A stretch of 64,000 bases of DNA from Fusicatenibacter sp. (lineage in GTDB: Bacteria; Bacillota; Clostridia; Lachnospirales; Lachnospiraceae). Shown here one piece after another: positions 54,354 to 63,989 of this stretch (position 1 is its first letter; the number at the start of each line of letters is the position of its first letter). The DNA lies in the NCBI GenBank assembly GCA_022766945.1, contig JALEOU010000044.1, positions 45,873-109,872 of the forward strand, in the 5' to 3' direction. The notes beneath the pieces were generated by a model. It worked only from the letters and a program-made list of their open reading frames with translations, was not told where the DNA came from and ran no database searches. The position numbers and the translations under genes are program-made.

Positions 54354-55135
54354 TCTGTATTCCCGTTCTCAGTAAAATGAGTAATAAATGTAGTTCTGTG
54401 AATCGGCGATGGACCCAGTTTTTTTATCGCGTCAATATGTTCTGCCGAACCATAGCCTTTGTTGGAAGCAAATCCATAACCGGGATACATTTTGTCATAT
54501 TCTTCCATCAGATGATCTCTGTTTACCTTCGCAACAATACTTGCTGCTGCGATCGAAATACTCGCTGCATCTCCCTTGATAATCGGTACCTGAAAGATCT
54601 CAAGCCCGGGAATCCGAACCGCGTCGTTCAAAAGCACATCCGGTTTCACAGTCAGCTTGCCGACCGCCTCACGCATCGCTTCATAAGTTGCCTGCAGAAT
54701 ATTAATCTCATCGATTCGCTGCGGCGATGCAGATCCGATTCCCACTGCTACCGCCTCGCGCAGAATGATTTCGCAAAGTTCTTCTCTCTTTTTCGCTGTC
54801 AGCTGCTTGGAATCATTCAGGTATAAAATCTGACAGTCTTTTGGCAGGATCACTGCTCCTGCCACTACGGGACCAGCCAACGGTCCGCGCCCAACCTCAT
54901 CGATTCCGCAGATGTACCCTCTGCTTTCATAACGCTTTTCAAAAACCTTCATCTGTTCCGTGCGAAGCCTCTCTTTTTCCAGCATTCGCTCTCTTTTTTT
55001 GTACTTTTCAATCAGGTTCTGTACTCCCTGACGGGAATCCTTTTCATAACACTGATAAAGAGCAGGCAGCTCCGCTTCCGGCGCTGCCTCAAATTTTCTT
55101 CTGATTTCGGAGATTGATTCCGTAGTCTGTCCCAT
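54350..55135 (-). CDS. rnhB: Ribonuclease HII
   Basis: A 261-residue RNase HII that removes ribonucleotides and RNA-DNA hybrids. The catalytic core starts ICGIDEVGRGPLAGPVVAGA (about 76-95) with the D-E-D acidic residues, and KGYGSAEHIDAIKKLGPSPI is the C-terminal signature. A 70-residue helical N-terminal extension precedes the core, as in other Firmicutes RnhB. The start at 55135 follows GGAAAGGG; the longer frame overlaps rbgA. Confidence 0.95.
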   Translation of the reverse strand: MGQTTESISEIRRKFEAAPEAELPALYQCYEKDSRQGVQNLIEKYKKRERMLEKERLRTEQMKVFEKRYESRGYICGIDEVGRGPLAGPVVAGAVILPKDCQILYLNDSKQLTAKKREELCEIILREAVAVGIGSASPQRIDEINILQATYEAMREAVGKLTVKPDVLLNDAVRIPGLEIFQVPIIKGDAASISIAAASIVAKVNRDHLMEEYDKMYPGYGFASNKGYGSAEHIDAIKKLGPSPIHRTTFITHFTENGNTE

Positions 55136-55175
55136 TTTTTCCCTTTCCTGACTCTTTTTCCTTAAGCGTGGCGAT

Positions 55176-56024
55176 TCATTCTTTGACCGGAGCTTCGAGG
55201 CTGATGCGTCCCAGTTTTCCGCTCCGAAAATCATCCATCAGCAATCTGGCCGCCTTTTCATAATCCAGCTCTCCGCCGCGTTTCAGACAGCCTCTTGCGC
55301 GTGCAATCTCCTCAAGGACGGCAAGACTGCCCGATACTTCCTCAAAGCCATAGCGCTCCATCAGAGTTCCGGAATACACTCCTTCCAGATATTCGATTGT
55401 GGAAAGAGCGAGTTCTTCGATATTCAGGATTTCATCGTTAATTGATCCGATCATAGCCAGGCGAAGTCCTACCTGCTGATCTTCAAACTTTGGCCAGAGA
55501 ATACCCGGGGTATCCAGAAGTTCCAGCTGTTTTCCAAGACGGATCCATTGCTTTCCCTTCGTCACTCCTGGTTTATTGCCTGTTTTTGTGCAGGCACGCC
55601 CTGCATAGGAATTAATAAACGTAGATTTTCCCACATTGGGAATGCCAACCACCATTGCTCGCACCGGGCGATTTAAGATTCCTCTCTTTTTATCCCGCTC
55701 CAGTTTCTCTTTGCATGCTTCCTGTACAACACTGTTGATTGTTTTGATCCCTGCTCCGGAACGGGAATTCACTTTTACAGCATAATACCCTTTTTCCCGG
55801 AAATAGTCCATCCATTGCTCTGTATACCGCTCATCTGCCAGATCTGCCTTATTGAGTAAGATCAGACGTGATTTGTTTTTTCCAAGTTCATCGATATCCG
55901 GATTACGACTCGAGCCCGGAATTCTCGCATCCACCAGTTCTATCAGCAAATCAATCAGTTTCAGATCCTCCTGCATCTGTCTGCGTGCTTTTGTCATATG
56001 TCCCGGATACCACTGATAATTCAT
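55176..56024 (-). CDS. rbgA: Ribosome biogenesis GTPase RbgA (YlqF)
   Basis: A 282-residue circularly permuted GTPase that matures the 50S subunit. The G4 motif NKADLAD precedes the P-loop GIPNVGKSTFINSYAG and the G3 DTPGIL, as expected for permutation. YPGHMTKARRQMQEDLK is the family N-terminus. AATGGAGG precedes the ATG. It lies between lepB and rnhB, the usual order. Confidence 0.96.
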   Translation of the reverse strand: MNYQWYPGHMTKARRQMQEDLKLIDLLIELVDARIPGSSRNPDIDELGKNKSRLILLNKADLADERYTEQWMDYFREKGYYAVKVNSRSGAGIKTINSVVQEACKEKLERDKKRGILNRPVRAMVVGIPNVGKSTFINSYAGRACTKTGNKPGVTKGKQWIRLGKQLELLDTPGILWPKFEDQQVGLRLAMIGSINDEILNIEELALSTIEYLEGVYSGTLMERYGFEEVSGSLAVLEEIARARGCLKRGGELDYEKAARLLMDDFRSGKLGRISLEAPVKE

Positions 56025-56050
56025 GTTCTACCTCCATTGCTGTTCTGCCC

Positions 56051-56623
56051 TTACCGATCCGGTAAACCAATTTTTTCCCAGGGGGATATTACAAACCACA
56101 GTTTCCCCACAATCAGATCTTCATCCACCATACCAAGGCCGTTATGCCGGCTGTCCTCACTGTTGTTGCGGTTATCCCCCAGTACGAAATACTGTCCCTT
56201 TCCTACGGTGATTGGTTCTTCCGCAAGCCCGGCATTCGTGATCGACGGAAAATCTTTTCCTTCCAAATAAGTCTCACCATTAATCAGAATCTGACCATTT
56301 ACGATCTGTACTGTCTCCCCGGGCAACGCAATCACCCTCTTAATATGCAGACTGGCCTTTTTATCTTCACTGGTGCGAAAAACAATAATATCCCCTCTCT
56401 TTGGCTCGCCAAGACGGTAAGCTGCACTGTCTACCAAAACGCGTTCCCCTGCTGTCAGTGTAGGCTCCATAGAGCCTTCCTGAACAACCACACTTTTACA
56501 GAAAAACCAGGAGAAGATGCCTGCAAGAAGAATCACTGCCGCAATCTCAATGATCCATGCAATCACGGACCGGATTTTCTCCTTATAAAAATATTCTTTC
56601 ACATATCTGGTATTCATTCCCAT
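56051..56623 (-). CDS. lepB: Signal peptidase I
   Basis: A 190-residue type I signal peptidase. One transmembrane helix (about 19-40) is followed by the catalytic Ser in EGSMEPTLTAG and the catalytic Lys in IKRVIALPGETVQI. GDNRNNSEDSRHNG is box E. It cleaves signal peptides at the outer face of the membrane. TGGAGC precedes the ATG. Confidence 0.95.
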   Translation of the reverse strand: MGMNTRYVKEYFYKEKIRSVIAWIIEIAAVILLAGIFSWFFCKSVVVQEGSMEPTLTAGERVLVDSAAYRLGEPKRGDIIVFRTSEDKKASLHIKRVIALPGETVQIVNGQILINGETYLEGKDFPSITNAGLAEEPITVGKGQYFVLGDNRNNSEDSRHNGLGMVDEDLIVGKLWFVISPWEKIGLPDR

Positions 56624-56657
56624 GATAATGCTCCACTTTCAAATCACTGATACTTAC

Positions 56658-56694
56658 AAGGCCGGAGAAACATCAAAATGGTTCCTCCGGCCTT
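56658..56694 (-). terminator. Hairpin between rplS and lepB
   Basis: AAGGCCGGAG and CTCCGGCCTT pair perfectly over 10 bases around a 17-base loop. The minus-strand tail TGTAAGTATC lacks a U-run, so it may be a processing or weak termination site after rplS. Confidence 0.5.
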
Positions 56695-56705
56695 CCGTCA
56701 ACGCA

Positions 56706-57053
56706 TTATTTTACTAATTCTCTTACCTTGGCAGCTTTACCAACACGTGTTCTCAGATAGTTCAGTTTCGCACGTCTTACTTTACCGCGTCTTACAACTT
56801 CTACCTTCTCAACGTTCGGGGAGTGCAGCGGCCAGGTCTTCTCAACGCCTACACCATTGGATGACTTGCGCACGGTGAAGGTTTCTTTGCTTCCGCCGCC
56901 CTGTCTCTTCAGGACAACACCCTCAAATACCTGTACACGCTCACGGTTTCCCTCTTTGATCTTTCCGTATACTCTTACGGTATCACCAACACGGAACTCC
57001 GGTACTTCTGCTTTCAGCTGTGCATCTTCAATTTTCTTAATAATGTCGTTCAT
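56706..57053 (-). CDS. rplS: 50S ribosomal protein L19
   Basis: The 115-residue L19 at the 30S-50S interface. [20 protein letters not shown] and the C-terminal [20 protein letters not shown] are diagnostic. AAAAAGGAG precedes the ATG. It is downstream of rimM-trmD. Confidence 0.98.
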   Translation of the reverse strand: MNDIIKKIEDAQLKAEVPEFRVGDTVRVYGKIKEGNRERVQVFEGVVLKRQGGGSKETFTVRKSSNGVGVEKTWPLHSPNVEKVEVVRRGKVRRAKLNYLRTRVGKAAKVRELVK

Positions 57054-57138
57054 GGCTTTTATCTCCTTTTTTCACTGGATGTTCTTAATGCCTTCTGCAA
57101 CAGCGGACCATCTCTTTCTCACAACATGAATCATTATA

Positions 57139-58290
57139 CTATAAAGCATCTGCAGATGCAAGTATTTTTTTATTTTTCCATCTGCCGGTATAGATCTGTT
57201 CACGAAGAGCAAAAGAAAACCGTTTCAATCCTTCTCCGCGGGGAATTCCACGAATAAGGGCAACTGTCAAAAACCCATGTGCGCACAGCTCAGATTCTAC
57301 TTCTGCTGACTTTTCTCTCCATTGTTCCTGCGTCAAATGTTCTCCTCCCGAAAGAATCAGAATAAGCGGTGTCTCCTCTCCCCAAAAATTTGCTGTATAT
57401 TCTTTTCTGTCTGCAACCGGAGCGTCCGGTGCAGGTTCCATAGGAAGATGCAGAATCAATAGATCTTTTGCTCCGAACCGGTTCTTCTGCCTCCGGATTT
57501 TTTTTCTTGCCAGGTCAAGGGATTTCCCGTATCGCGTCAGTGCATTCATAAGGTCATGTATTTCCGATGTTCCTGACTGCGTCTTATCACAGGCACAGGT
57601 AATCAAAAATGCATTTTCCAAAAGATCCGGCCTGCGTTCTTTCGTACGTTCAAAGGATGCCTCATGGCGCCAGGCATCGATTTTTCTGTGATCACCGGTA
57701 AGCAGTACTTCCGGTACTTTCTTTCCATGCCACTCTTCCGGCCGCGTATAGTGCGGATATTCCAGAAGATTGTCCTGAAGAGATTCAAATTGCGAGGATT
57801 CTTCATTGCTGAGCACACCCGGCACAAACCGGGACACCGCGTCAATGAGCACCATAGCCCCCAGTTCTCCTCCGGTGAGCACATAATCTCCGATGGAAAT
57901 ATAATCCGTTACCACTTCCTGAAGTACACGATCATCAATTCCCTCGTAATGACCGCAGAGCAGAACCAGATCCTTCTCAAGAGCAAGTTCCTCCACCATC
58001 GTCTGATTGAGCACTCTGCCCTGCGGCGTCAGATAAATGGTTCTCGGTTTTCTTCTGATTTTCTCCTCCACTGTCTGATAAGCGCGAAAAACCGGTTCCG
58101 CTTCCATCACCATACCTGCTCCTCCGCCATAAGGATAATCATCCACACGGTGAAACTTATTTGTCGAAAAGTCCCGTATGTTCGTCGTCTCCACAGTGAG
58201 ATACCCGCGCTCCATAGCACGTCCCAGAATGCTGGTATGCAGCCCCTGATCGATCATCTCCGGGAACAGCGTCAATACGTGAAACCTCAT
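57139..58290 (-). CDS. trmD: tRNA (guanine37-N1)-methyltransferase TrmD with long C-terminal extension
   Basis: Residues 1-229 are a complete TrmD: MRFHVLTLFPEMI, the YPYGGGAGMVM loop, the SAM-knot segment YISIGDYVLTGGELGAMVLI and the end RTKERRPDLLENA. It methylates G37 of tRNAs reading CNN codons and prevents frameshifts. About 154 further residues (230-383) follow without a stop, with Arg/Lys-rich (ARKKIRRQKNRFG) and strand-like (KDLLILHLPME, TPLILILSGGEHL) parts. I do not recognise this extension; most TrmD proteins stop near 240-250. ATAGGAGG precedes the ATG. Confidence 0.93.
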   Translation of the reverse strand: MRFHVLTLFPEMIDQGLHTSILGRAMERGYLTVETTNIRDFSTNKFHRVDDYPYGGGAGMVMEAEPVFRAYQTVEEKIRRKPRTIYLTPQGRVLNQTMVEELALEKDLVLLCGHYEGIDDRVLQEVVTDYISIGDYVLTGGELGAMVLIDAVSRFVPGVLSNEESSQFESLQDNLLEYPHYTRPEEWHGKKVPEVLLTGDHRKIDAWRHEASFERTKERRPDLLENAFLITCACDKTQSGTSEIHDLMNALTRYGKSLDLARKKIRRQKNRFGAKDLLILHLPMEPAPDAPVADRKEYTANFWGEETPLILILSGGEHLTQEQWREKSAEVESELCAHGFLTVALIRGIPRGEGLKRFSFALREQIYTGRWKNKKILASADAL

Positions 58291-58312
58291 ACTGCCAAAC
58301 CTCCTATCGTCT

Positions 58313-58819
58313 TTACTCCACCAATCCGGGAAGCAAATGAACCGTCATACGGTTCTTCTCAAGATCGACATCCAAGATACAGTCATGGATCGCCGGGATT
58401 AAAACCTCCCCATGCTCCCTCGAATCAACGATATAAACATCATTTGCTCCGGTCTCCATCACATCGCGTAGAACACCGAACAGCTCCCCGTTTTCCGTAT
58501 AGATGTCCAGCCCCTGCAGATCCGCAATGTAATACTCGTCTTCTTCGAGCTCTATAGCATCTTCGCGATCAACATACAGACTGCAGCCTTTGTATTTTTC
58601 AATATCGTTAATGTTATCTATCCCCTGAAACTTTACAATTGCAAATTGCTTAAAAAAGCGAACACCTGCAACGTGATACTCCTTCTTTTCCTTTCCCGTA
58701 TCCAGAAATACCCGATCCAGATCCAAAAAACGTTCCGGTTCTGTTGTGGGATATACTTTCACTTCACCGCGCACACCGTGGGTAGAAGAAATCACTCCGA
58801 TCTGCAAATATGTCTCCAT
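58313..58819 (-). CDS. rimM: Ribosome maturation factor RimM
   Basis: A 168-residue RimM for 16S processing and 30S assembly. The N-terminal METYLQIGVISSTHGVRGEV and the PRC-barrel segment YYIADLQGLDIYTENGELFG, then EVLIPAIHDCILDVD are typical. The start at 58819 follows GAAGGAAAGGA and gives normal length. It begins the operon rimM-trmD-rplS-lepB-rbgA-rnhB-yraN; rpsP and ffh, often upstream, are absent here. Confidence 0.94.
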   Translation of the reverse strand: METYLQIGVISSTHGVRGEVKVYPTTEPERFLDLDRVFLDTGKEKKEYHVAGVRFFKQFAIVKFQGIDNINDIEKYKGCSLYVDREDAIELEEDEYYIADLQGLDIYTENGELFGVLRDVMETGANDVYIVDSREHGEVLIPAIHDCILDVDLEKNRMTVHLLPGLVE

Positions 58820-58920
58820 GGATTTTCCTTTCCTTCTTATAAAAATAATCCTGTCTGTATCCGTAAACAACTTCGTTTTTGACAAACCGGTTATAAGTAT
58901 ACGATATCATTCCGCAAAAA

Positions 58921-59745
58921 TCAACCAATTCCACGCACCACTGCACGAATCAGTTTTTTAAATTGTCCTGCCACACGATCTGCCGTCTCCTGTACTTCCT
59001 TATGATTCAGCTTTTGGGAAGACATTCCGGCGGCCAGGTTGGTGATACAGGAAATTCCGCATACCTCCATGCCCATATGACGTGCTGCCACTGCCTCACA
59101 GGCTGTGCTCATACCAACCGCATCACCGCCCCAGCTTCTGCACATACGAATCTCTGCCGGAGTTTCATAAGCAGGACCGGTCAGCTGAACATACACGCCT
59201 TCCCGAAGCGGAATCGAAAGTTTTTCTGCCTCTTTCTGAATAATTTCCCGCAGACGCAGACTGTATACTTCGCTCATGTCCGGAAACCTCACACCCAGCT
59301 CTTCTACATTTTCTCCGATCAGCGGGCATGGAACGGCCGTGGTGATATGATCGGTGATCAGCATAAAATCTCCAGGGCGGAAAGAGAAGTTAATCCCACC
59401 GGCTGCATTCGTCAAAATCAGTTTTTTCGCCCCAAGCATTCCCATCAGCCGTGTTGGCAAAACCACATCTTTCATAGGATATCCTTCGTAATAGTGAACT
59501 CTTCCCTGCATAATGACAACCGGCACTTCCCCGACATAGCCGAAAACAAACCTTCCCTTATGACCTGCCACTGTGGAAACTGGAAATCCTTCGATTTCTG
59601 TATAATCGACTGTCTGTATAATCTGAATCTCATCCGCAAAGTCTCCAAGACCCGATCCGAGAATCAATGCCACCTCCGGCTGAAAATCTGTCTTTGCTCT
59701 CACACTTTTCCGGCACGTGATTAATTTCTCATATACTTCACTCAT
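58921..59745 (-). CDS. punA: Purine-nucleoside phosphorylase
   Basis: A 274-residue trimeric-type (class II) PNP that splits purine (deoxy)nucleosides with phosphate. Landmarks are LILGSGLGDFADEI, GRVHYYEGYPMKDV, ANAAGGINFSFRPGDFMLI-like LTNAAGGINFSFRPGD, and the substrate segment TGPAYETPAEIRMC. AAAGGAG precedes the ATG. Last gene of the nucleoside-salvage operon. Confidence 0.96.
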   Translation of the reverse strand: MSEVYEKLITCRKSVRAKTDFQPEVALILGSGLGDFADEIQIIQTVDYTEIEGFPVSTVAGHKGRFVFGYVGEVPVVIMQGRVHYYEGYPMKDVVLPTRLMGMLGAKKLILTNAAGGINFSFRPGDFMLITDHITTAVPCPLIGENVEELGVRFPDMSEVYSLRLREIIQKEAEKLSIPLREGVYVQLTGPAYETPAEIRMCRSWGGDAVGMSTACEAVAARHMGMEVCGISCITNLAAGMSSQKLNHKEVQETADRVAGQFKKLIRAVVRGIG

Positions 59746-59770
59746 CTTTGTTTCTCCTTTATCTATTCAT

Positions 59771-60499
59771 CTATTCCAGTTCCACTTTTTCCTGAATAAT
59801 CTTCTTTAACCTTTCATATTGATCTGCATCCATCAGAATCTGATTTCCACGTTTGGTAATCAGCTGTTCGTCCATGAATTTTCGGATTCCTCTGCTGACG
59901 CTCTTCACACAAAGACCTGTCTCGTCTGCCAGATTTTGTCTGCTTTCTTTCAGTGTCAAAACACCGTTTTTATGATATCGTTCGTAGCGCTTCACAAGCA
60001 ACAAAGCCAACCGGTCAGAGCCTTCCATGAACAAAAACAGCCTGCTGTTTCTTCCCTCTTCCAGCAAATACTCTCCCACCAGTTTCGCTTCGCGTTTCAT
60101 CGCCTGAATGTCCGAATACATCCATTTTTCAAATTTTACCCTCGGAAGCTTAACCACAGTACAGTCTGAGACAGTGCGAAGTGTTGTCATATAGTTTGGC
60201 AGATCCATCAGGAATTCCATGCCTCCAAACGCATAGACCTTGTGAAACTGCATATAGTCATAGGATACTCCGTAAATCCGGTAATCAATCGCTTCGATAA
60301 TTCCTCTTCCGATAAAGAAAATAGTTTCTGCCAACTCCCCTTCTCTTACAAAAACCGTCCCTTTTTCCATTTCCTCAATCTGAAAAGACTCCATCAGCCA
60401 CAGCGGTGCACTCTGGAAATACGCCTCAAACTGCTCTTGTCGATTTCGATCCACGTCTTTTAGAAACGGTAATGCATCATACAGATATCTGTGTTTCAA
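59771..60499 (-). CDS. Crp/Fnr-family transcriptional regulator
   Basis: A 242-residue regulator with a cyclic-nucleotide-like sensor domain (about 15-125: FVREGELAETIFFIGRGIIE, AFGGMEFLMDLPNYM), a dimer helix, and a C-terminal winged helix (about 165-235: RQNLADETGLCVKSVSRGIR). It has no Fe-S cysteine set like Fnr. The start appears to be TTG (60497-60499), placed 8 bases after AGGAGG. Sitting between deoB and punA, it probably senses a nucleoside or sugar-phosphate state and controls this operon; the effector is unknown. Confidence 0.88.
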   Translation of the reverse strand: MKHRYLYDALPFLKDVDRNRQEQFEAYFQSAPLWLMESFQIEEMEKGTVFVREGELAETIFFIGRGIIEAIDYRIYGVSYDYMQFHKVYAFGGMEFLMDLPNYMTTLRTVSDCTVVKLPRVKFEKWMYSDIQAMKREAKLVGEYLLEEGRNSRLFLFMEGSDRLALLLVKRYERYHKNGVLTLKESRQNLADETGLCVKSVSRGIRKFMDEQLITKRGNQILMDADQYERLKKIIQEKVELE

Positions 60500-60532
60500 G
60501 CATTATCCCTCCTCTCTTTTGCCAGTTTTCTT

Positions 60533-61723
60533 TCACACCAGTTGATCGAGAATGGATGTTCCCACCAATCCTTCCTGCATACGCAACCCAAAATTATCCG
60601 CGATCGTTGCACCGATCACCGCAAAGGTGTCTTGATTTTCCAAGGCTTTTCCGCCCTTCATCCCCGGCGAATAGGCGATAAGAGGTACATATTCTCTGGT
60701 GTGATCTGTTCCTGTATAGGTGGGATCATTTCCATGGTCTGCGGTCAGCATCAGAAGATCATCTTCTCTTAATTCCGACAAAAGTACACCCAGGTTTCTG
60801 TCAAATTTTTCAATCTCACCCGCATATCCTTCCACATCTCTTCGATGTCCCCACAGAGCATCAAAATCAACAAGATTGACAAAGCAAAGGCCATGGAACT
60901 CCTCACGGCAAATCTGAACAGTTTGTTCCATTCCGTGTACGGAACTGTCCGAGTGGTATGATTTTGTAATACCCTCGCCACAGAAGATATCATGAATCTT
61001 CCCTATACCAATCACATCATACCCTTCCCCGGAAAGCGCGTTCAGTACCGTAGGAGATGTCGGCTTTAGTGCATAATCACGGCGATTGCTTGTACGGCGG
61101 ACTTCACCTTTCTTTTTTCCGACATATGGCCGCGCAATGACACGGCCCACTCTCCACTCATCTTTCATTGTAATTTCCCGGGCAATCTCGCAGCAGCGGT
61201 ACAAATTCGCCAGATCGAAAGTTTCCTCGTTACCGCAGATCTGCAGCACAGAATCTGCAGAGGTATATACGATCATCGCACCGGTATTGATTTCTTCCTC
61301 TCCAAGCTCTTCGATGATGCTGGTTCCGCTTGCACTTTTATTTCCGATCACCCTCTTGTGACAGCGTTTCTCCAGCTCCCGGATCAGCTCCGGAGGAAAA
61401 CCCTGATCTGTAAAGGTCAGAAACGGTTTATCCGTTCGTATTCCCATCATTTCCCAATGACCAGTCATGGTATCCTTTCCGTTGCTCGCCTCTCCAAGCC
61501 TCAGATACCGTCCCAGAGGTGCATCCGTACCTTCCATTTTTCCTGCTGTGTGAAGATTCAGCAAACCCAGTTTTCTCAGATTTGGAATCTCAATTGTTCC
61601 CATGTGCTCCAGAATATGTCCCAGAGTATCTGCACCCTCGTCCCCGAATCGGGACGCATCAGGCATCGCTCCGATCCCCAGCGAATCCAAAACGATCACG
61701 AAAACCCTCCGATATTCCTTCAT
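60533..61723 (-). CDS. deoB: Phosphopentomutase
   Basis: A 396-residue alkaline-phosphatase-fold mutase that interconverts (deoxy)ribose 1- and 5-phosphates. [20 protein letters not shown] holds the first metal ligands, [15 protein letters not shown] the catalytic Thr, and [20 protein letters not shown] the C-terminal metal site. GAGGTGA precedes the ATG. It links the PNP product to DeoC. Confidence 0.97.
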   Translation of the reverse strand: MKEYRRVFVIVLDSLGIGAMPDASRFGDEGADTLGHILEHMGTIEIPNLRKLGLLNLHTAGKMEGTDAPLGRYLRLGEASNGKDTMTGHWEMMGIRTDKPFLTFTDQGFPPELIRELEKRCHKRVIGNKSASGTSIIEELGEEEINTGAMIVYTSADSVLQICGNEETFDLANLYRCCEIAREITMKDEWRVGRVIARPYVGKKKGEVRRTSNRRDYALKPTSPTVLNALSGEGYDVIGIGKIHDIFCGEGITKSYHSDSSVHGMEQTVQICREEFHGLCFVNLVDFDALWGHRRDVEGYAGEIEKFDRNLGVLLSELREDDLLMLTADHGNDPTYTGTDHTREYVPLIAYSPGMKGGKALENQDTFAVIGATIADNFGLRMQEGLVGTSILDQLV

Positions 61724-61730
61724 ATCGACT

Positions 61731-62708
61731 TCACCTCATTTTTATTTTCTGACACAGATCTGCTTTTTTATCATCATCAACAAATGCTGTTTTGGCCGCA
61801 TTTTCCATAAGAAGCCAAATCTCACGGTCACTGATCTCGTACATTTTCTGAACCCATTCCAAGTCTCTTGTCAGGGAAGTATGACTTACCGTACGGTTAT
61901 CTGTATTAACAGAAACAGCTATCCCTGCATCCAGGAACTCCCGGATCGGATATTCTTTCGGATTTTTTACCGCTTTTGTCTGCAGATTACTGATCGGACA
62001 CAACTCTACGCCAATCATAGCGTCTCTTACCATTTCCTTGAGCCTCGTATTCCCCTGCATCGCGATTCCATGACCGATTCTGTTCGCACCTGCTCTCACT
62101 GCATCCTCAATATTTTTCGCGCTTTGGCATTCCCCGGCATGAATCGTAAAAGGCATACCAAGATTCTTTGTTTTTCGGAACAGCTCCATAAATACACTCA
62201 TCGGATATTGCGCTTCCGCTCCCGCCAGATCCGCAGCACATACACCCGCTCCCAGAAACTCACGGGCTGTTTTGATCATCCGGAAATTTTCCTCTTCACT
62301 GTGATGTCTCATGGCACATGTAATGACATTGTATTCGATTCCAAATTCTTTTTTTCCCTTTTCCAGTCCCCGTAAAAGAGCAGCAATCACATGTTCGCAG
62401 TCCATGGATTCTGTCACAGACAAAAGCGGAGCAAACCGGATTTCCGCATAGCACACTGTTTCCAGACTCATGGTCGCAAGCACATCGTAACCAGCCGCTT
62501 CCAGCCCCTCCTCGTCCAGAAGACAGGAACAGGGCAGGGCAAATTTCTCCAGATATTCCTTCAAACTGCCGCACTCATCAGAAACTGTGATTTCTTCTTC
62601 CAAAACCGTTCTCCCAAGTCTTTTCTCCAGGAAGGACTTGCTAAGAGAACCATCCAGATGGCAGTGAAGATCAATTTTGGGTATCTTTTTCAACTCTTCT
62701 GCTGTCAT
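61731..62708 (-). CDS. add: Adenosine deaminase
   Basis: A 325-residue Zn enzyme that deaminates adenosine and deoxyadenosine. [15 protein letters not shown] carries the first metal histidines, [10 protein letters not shown] and RIGHGIAM the next, and [10 protein letters not shown] the catalytic Asp region (the family usually has NTDDP; here the residue after the first Asp is Asn). AAAGGAG lies about 12 bases before the ATG. It lies 7 bases upstream of deoB. Confidence 0.94.
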   Translation of the reverse strand: MTAEELKKIPKIDLHCHLDGSLSKSFLEKRLGRTVLEEEITVSDECGSLKEYLEKFALPCSCLLDEEGLEAAGYDVLATMSLETVCYAEIRFAPLLSVTESMDCEHVIAALLRGLEKGKKEFGIEYNVITCAMRHHSEEENFRMIKTAREFLGAGVCAADLAGAEAQYPMSVFMELFRKTKNLGMPFTIHAGECQSAKNIEDAVRAGANRIGHGIAMQGNTRLKEMVRDAMIGVELCPISNLQTKAVKNPKEYPIREFLDAGIAVSVNTDNRTVSHTSLTRDLEWVQKMYEISDREIWLLMENAAKTAFVDDDKKADLCQKIKMR

Positions 62709-62733
62709 ATCATAAGCACGCTCCTTTCCGGAA

Positions 62734-63153
62734 TCAGGACAGATTCGCAGGTCCGAATCCCCCTGGCAAAAGCTCTTTTAAGGTATAGACCTCATACTCT
62801 TCCCTGCCAGATGCAAGAATGATCCGGAACGTATCCGGGTCACAGAATTCCATCATTACCTGTCGGCAAACACCGCACGGGTAAGCATAATCATCCAGAA
62901 TCCCATCTTTCCCTCCCACAATACAGATTGCGCTGAAATTTCTCTCACCTTCACTGACCGCCTTAAAGAACGCAGTTCTCTCCGCGCAGTTGGTCGGCGT
63001 GAAAGCCGCATTTTCAATATTACAGCCCGTATAAAACTTTCCTTCTTTTGTTCTAAGGACAGCTCCGACTTTATAGTCTGAATACGGCGCATATGCAAAT
63101 TTCAGCTGTCCGATCGCCAGTTCAATCATCTCTTTTATCAGCTTTTCATCCAT
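62734..63153 (-). CDS. cdd: Cytidine deaminase
   Basis: A 139-residue tetrameric-type Zn enzyme that deaminates cytidine and deoxycytidine. The active site has NAAFTPTNCAERTAFF (C and catalytic E) and YPCGVCRQVMMEF (the two other Zn cysteines). GGAGG lies nine bases before the ATG at 63153; the longer in-frame extension overlaps deoC and is rejected. Confidence 0.96.
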   Translation of the reverse strand: MDEKLIKEMIELAIGQLKFAYAPYSDYKVGAVLRTKEGKFYTGCNIENAAFTPTNCAERTAFFKAVSEGERNFSAICIVGGKDGILDDYAYPCGVCRQVMMEFCDPDTFRIILASGREEYEVYTLKELLPGGFGPANLS

Positions 63154-63200
63154 TCTGTGGCACCTCCGTATCACTTTGGCACGACCTGCACGGGAATCCA

Positions 63201-63866
63201 TTAATACCCGGTCCCCTTTTCTTTCTTTACAATCTTAACAATCCTGCTTGTTCCAAGACGATCCGCCCCAAGGGACAGGAACATCCTTGCATCCTCCAAA
63301 GAGGAAATTCCTCCGGCTGCTTTGATTTTAACCTTTGACCCTAGATGCTCTGCAAACAGGCGTATATCATCAAAGGTTGCTCCGCCAGAGGAAAAGCCAG
63401 TAGAAGTTTTAATATAATCAGCACCTGATTTTGTGACAATCTCACACATTCTGATCTTTTCTTCCCTGGTCAGAAGACAGGTTTCAATGATCACTTTCAG
63501 TACCTGCTTCCCGCAGACTGATTTCAGTGTGCGGATTTCTTCCTCTATCTGATCATATTTCCGATCCTTTAACCATCCAATGTTGATCACCATATCAATC
63601 TCTGAGGCACCATTGGCAAGGGCTTCTTTTGTCTCAAATTCTTTTGTCTTTGTCGTTGTATATCCGTTCGGGAAACCGATCACAGTACAGATGGCAATTT
63701 TCCCCTGAACATACTCACTTGCCTGTTTTACGTAACCAGGAGGAATACACACCGATGCGGTTTGATATCTGATTCCATCATCGCAGATCTGTTTTATTTC
63801 CTCCCATGTGGCACCCGGCAGAAGCAGTGTATGATCCACATGTTTCAATATCTCATTTACATTCAT
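63201..63866 (-). CDS. deoC: Deoxyribose-phosphate aldolase
   Basis: A 221-residue class I aldolase that splits deoxyribose-5-phosphate into acetaldehyde and glyceraldehyde-3-phosphate. [13 protein letters not shown] and the Schiff-base Lys in [18 protein letters not shown] are clear, with [16 protein letters not shown] near the end. The ribosome site is weak (ACGGGA). First gene of the salvage operon deoC-cdd-add-deoB-crp/fnr-punA. Confidence 0.96.
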   Translation of the reverse strand: MNVNEILKHVDHTLLLPGATWEEIKQICDDGIRYQTASVCIPPGYVKQASEYVQGKIAICTVIGFPNGYTTTKTKEFETKEALANGASEIDMVINIGWLKDRKYDQIEEEIRTLKSVCGKQVLKVIIETCLLTREEKIRMCEIVTKSGADYIKTSTGFSSGGATFDDIRLFAEHLGSKVKIKAAGGISSLEDARMFLSLGADRLGTSRIVKIVKKEKGTGY

Positions 63867-63884
63867 ATATCCCGTCTTTCTGCG

Positions 63885-63930
63885 AAAGACACCAATGCGT
63901 CATGAAACTGGTGCACTGACCTTTCGCTAT
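63885..63930 (-). promoter_or_regulatory. Hairpin in the deoC leader
   Basis: GCGAAAG and CTTTCGC pair around an inner CACCA/TGGTG stem, about 20 bases upstream of the deoC start. It could influence ribosome access or be part of a regulated leader. Coordinates are approximate to a base or two. Confidence 0.4.
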
Positions 63931-63989
63931 CTAATCTGTTTTCCTTCTGATATTATCTTCTTATAAGACTGACACACTACAGAACACGT

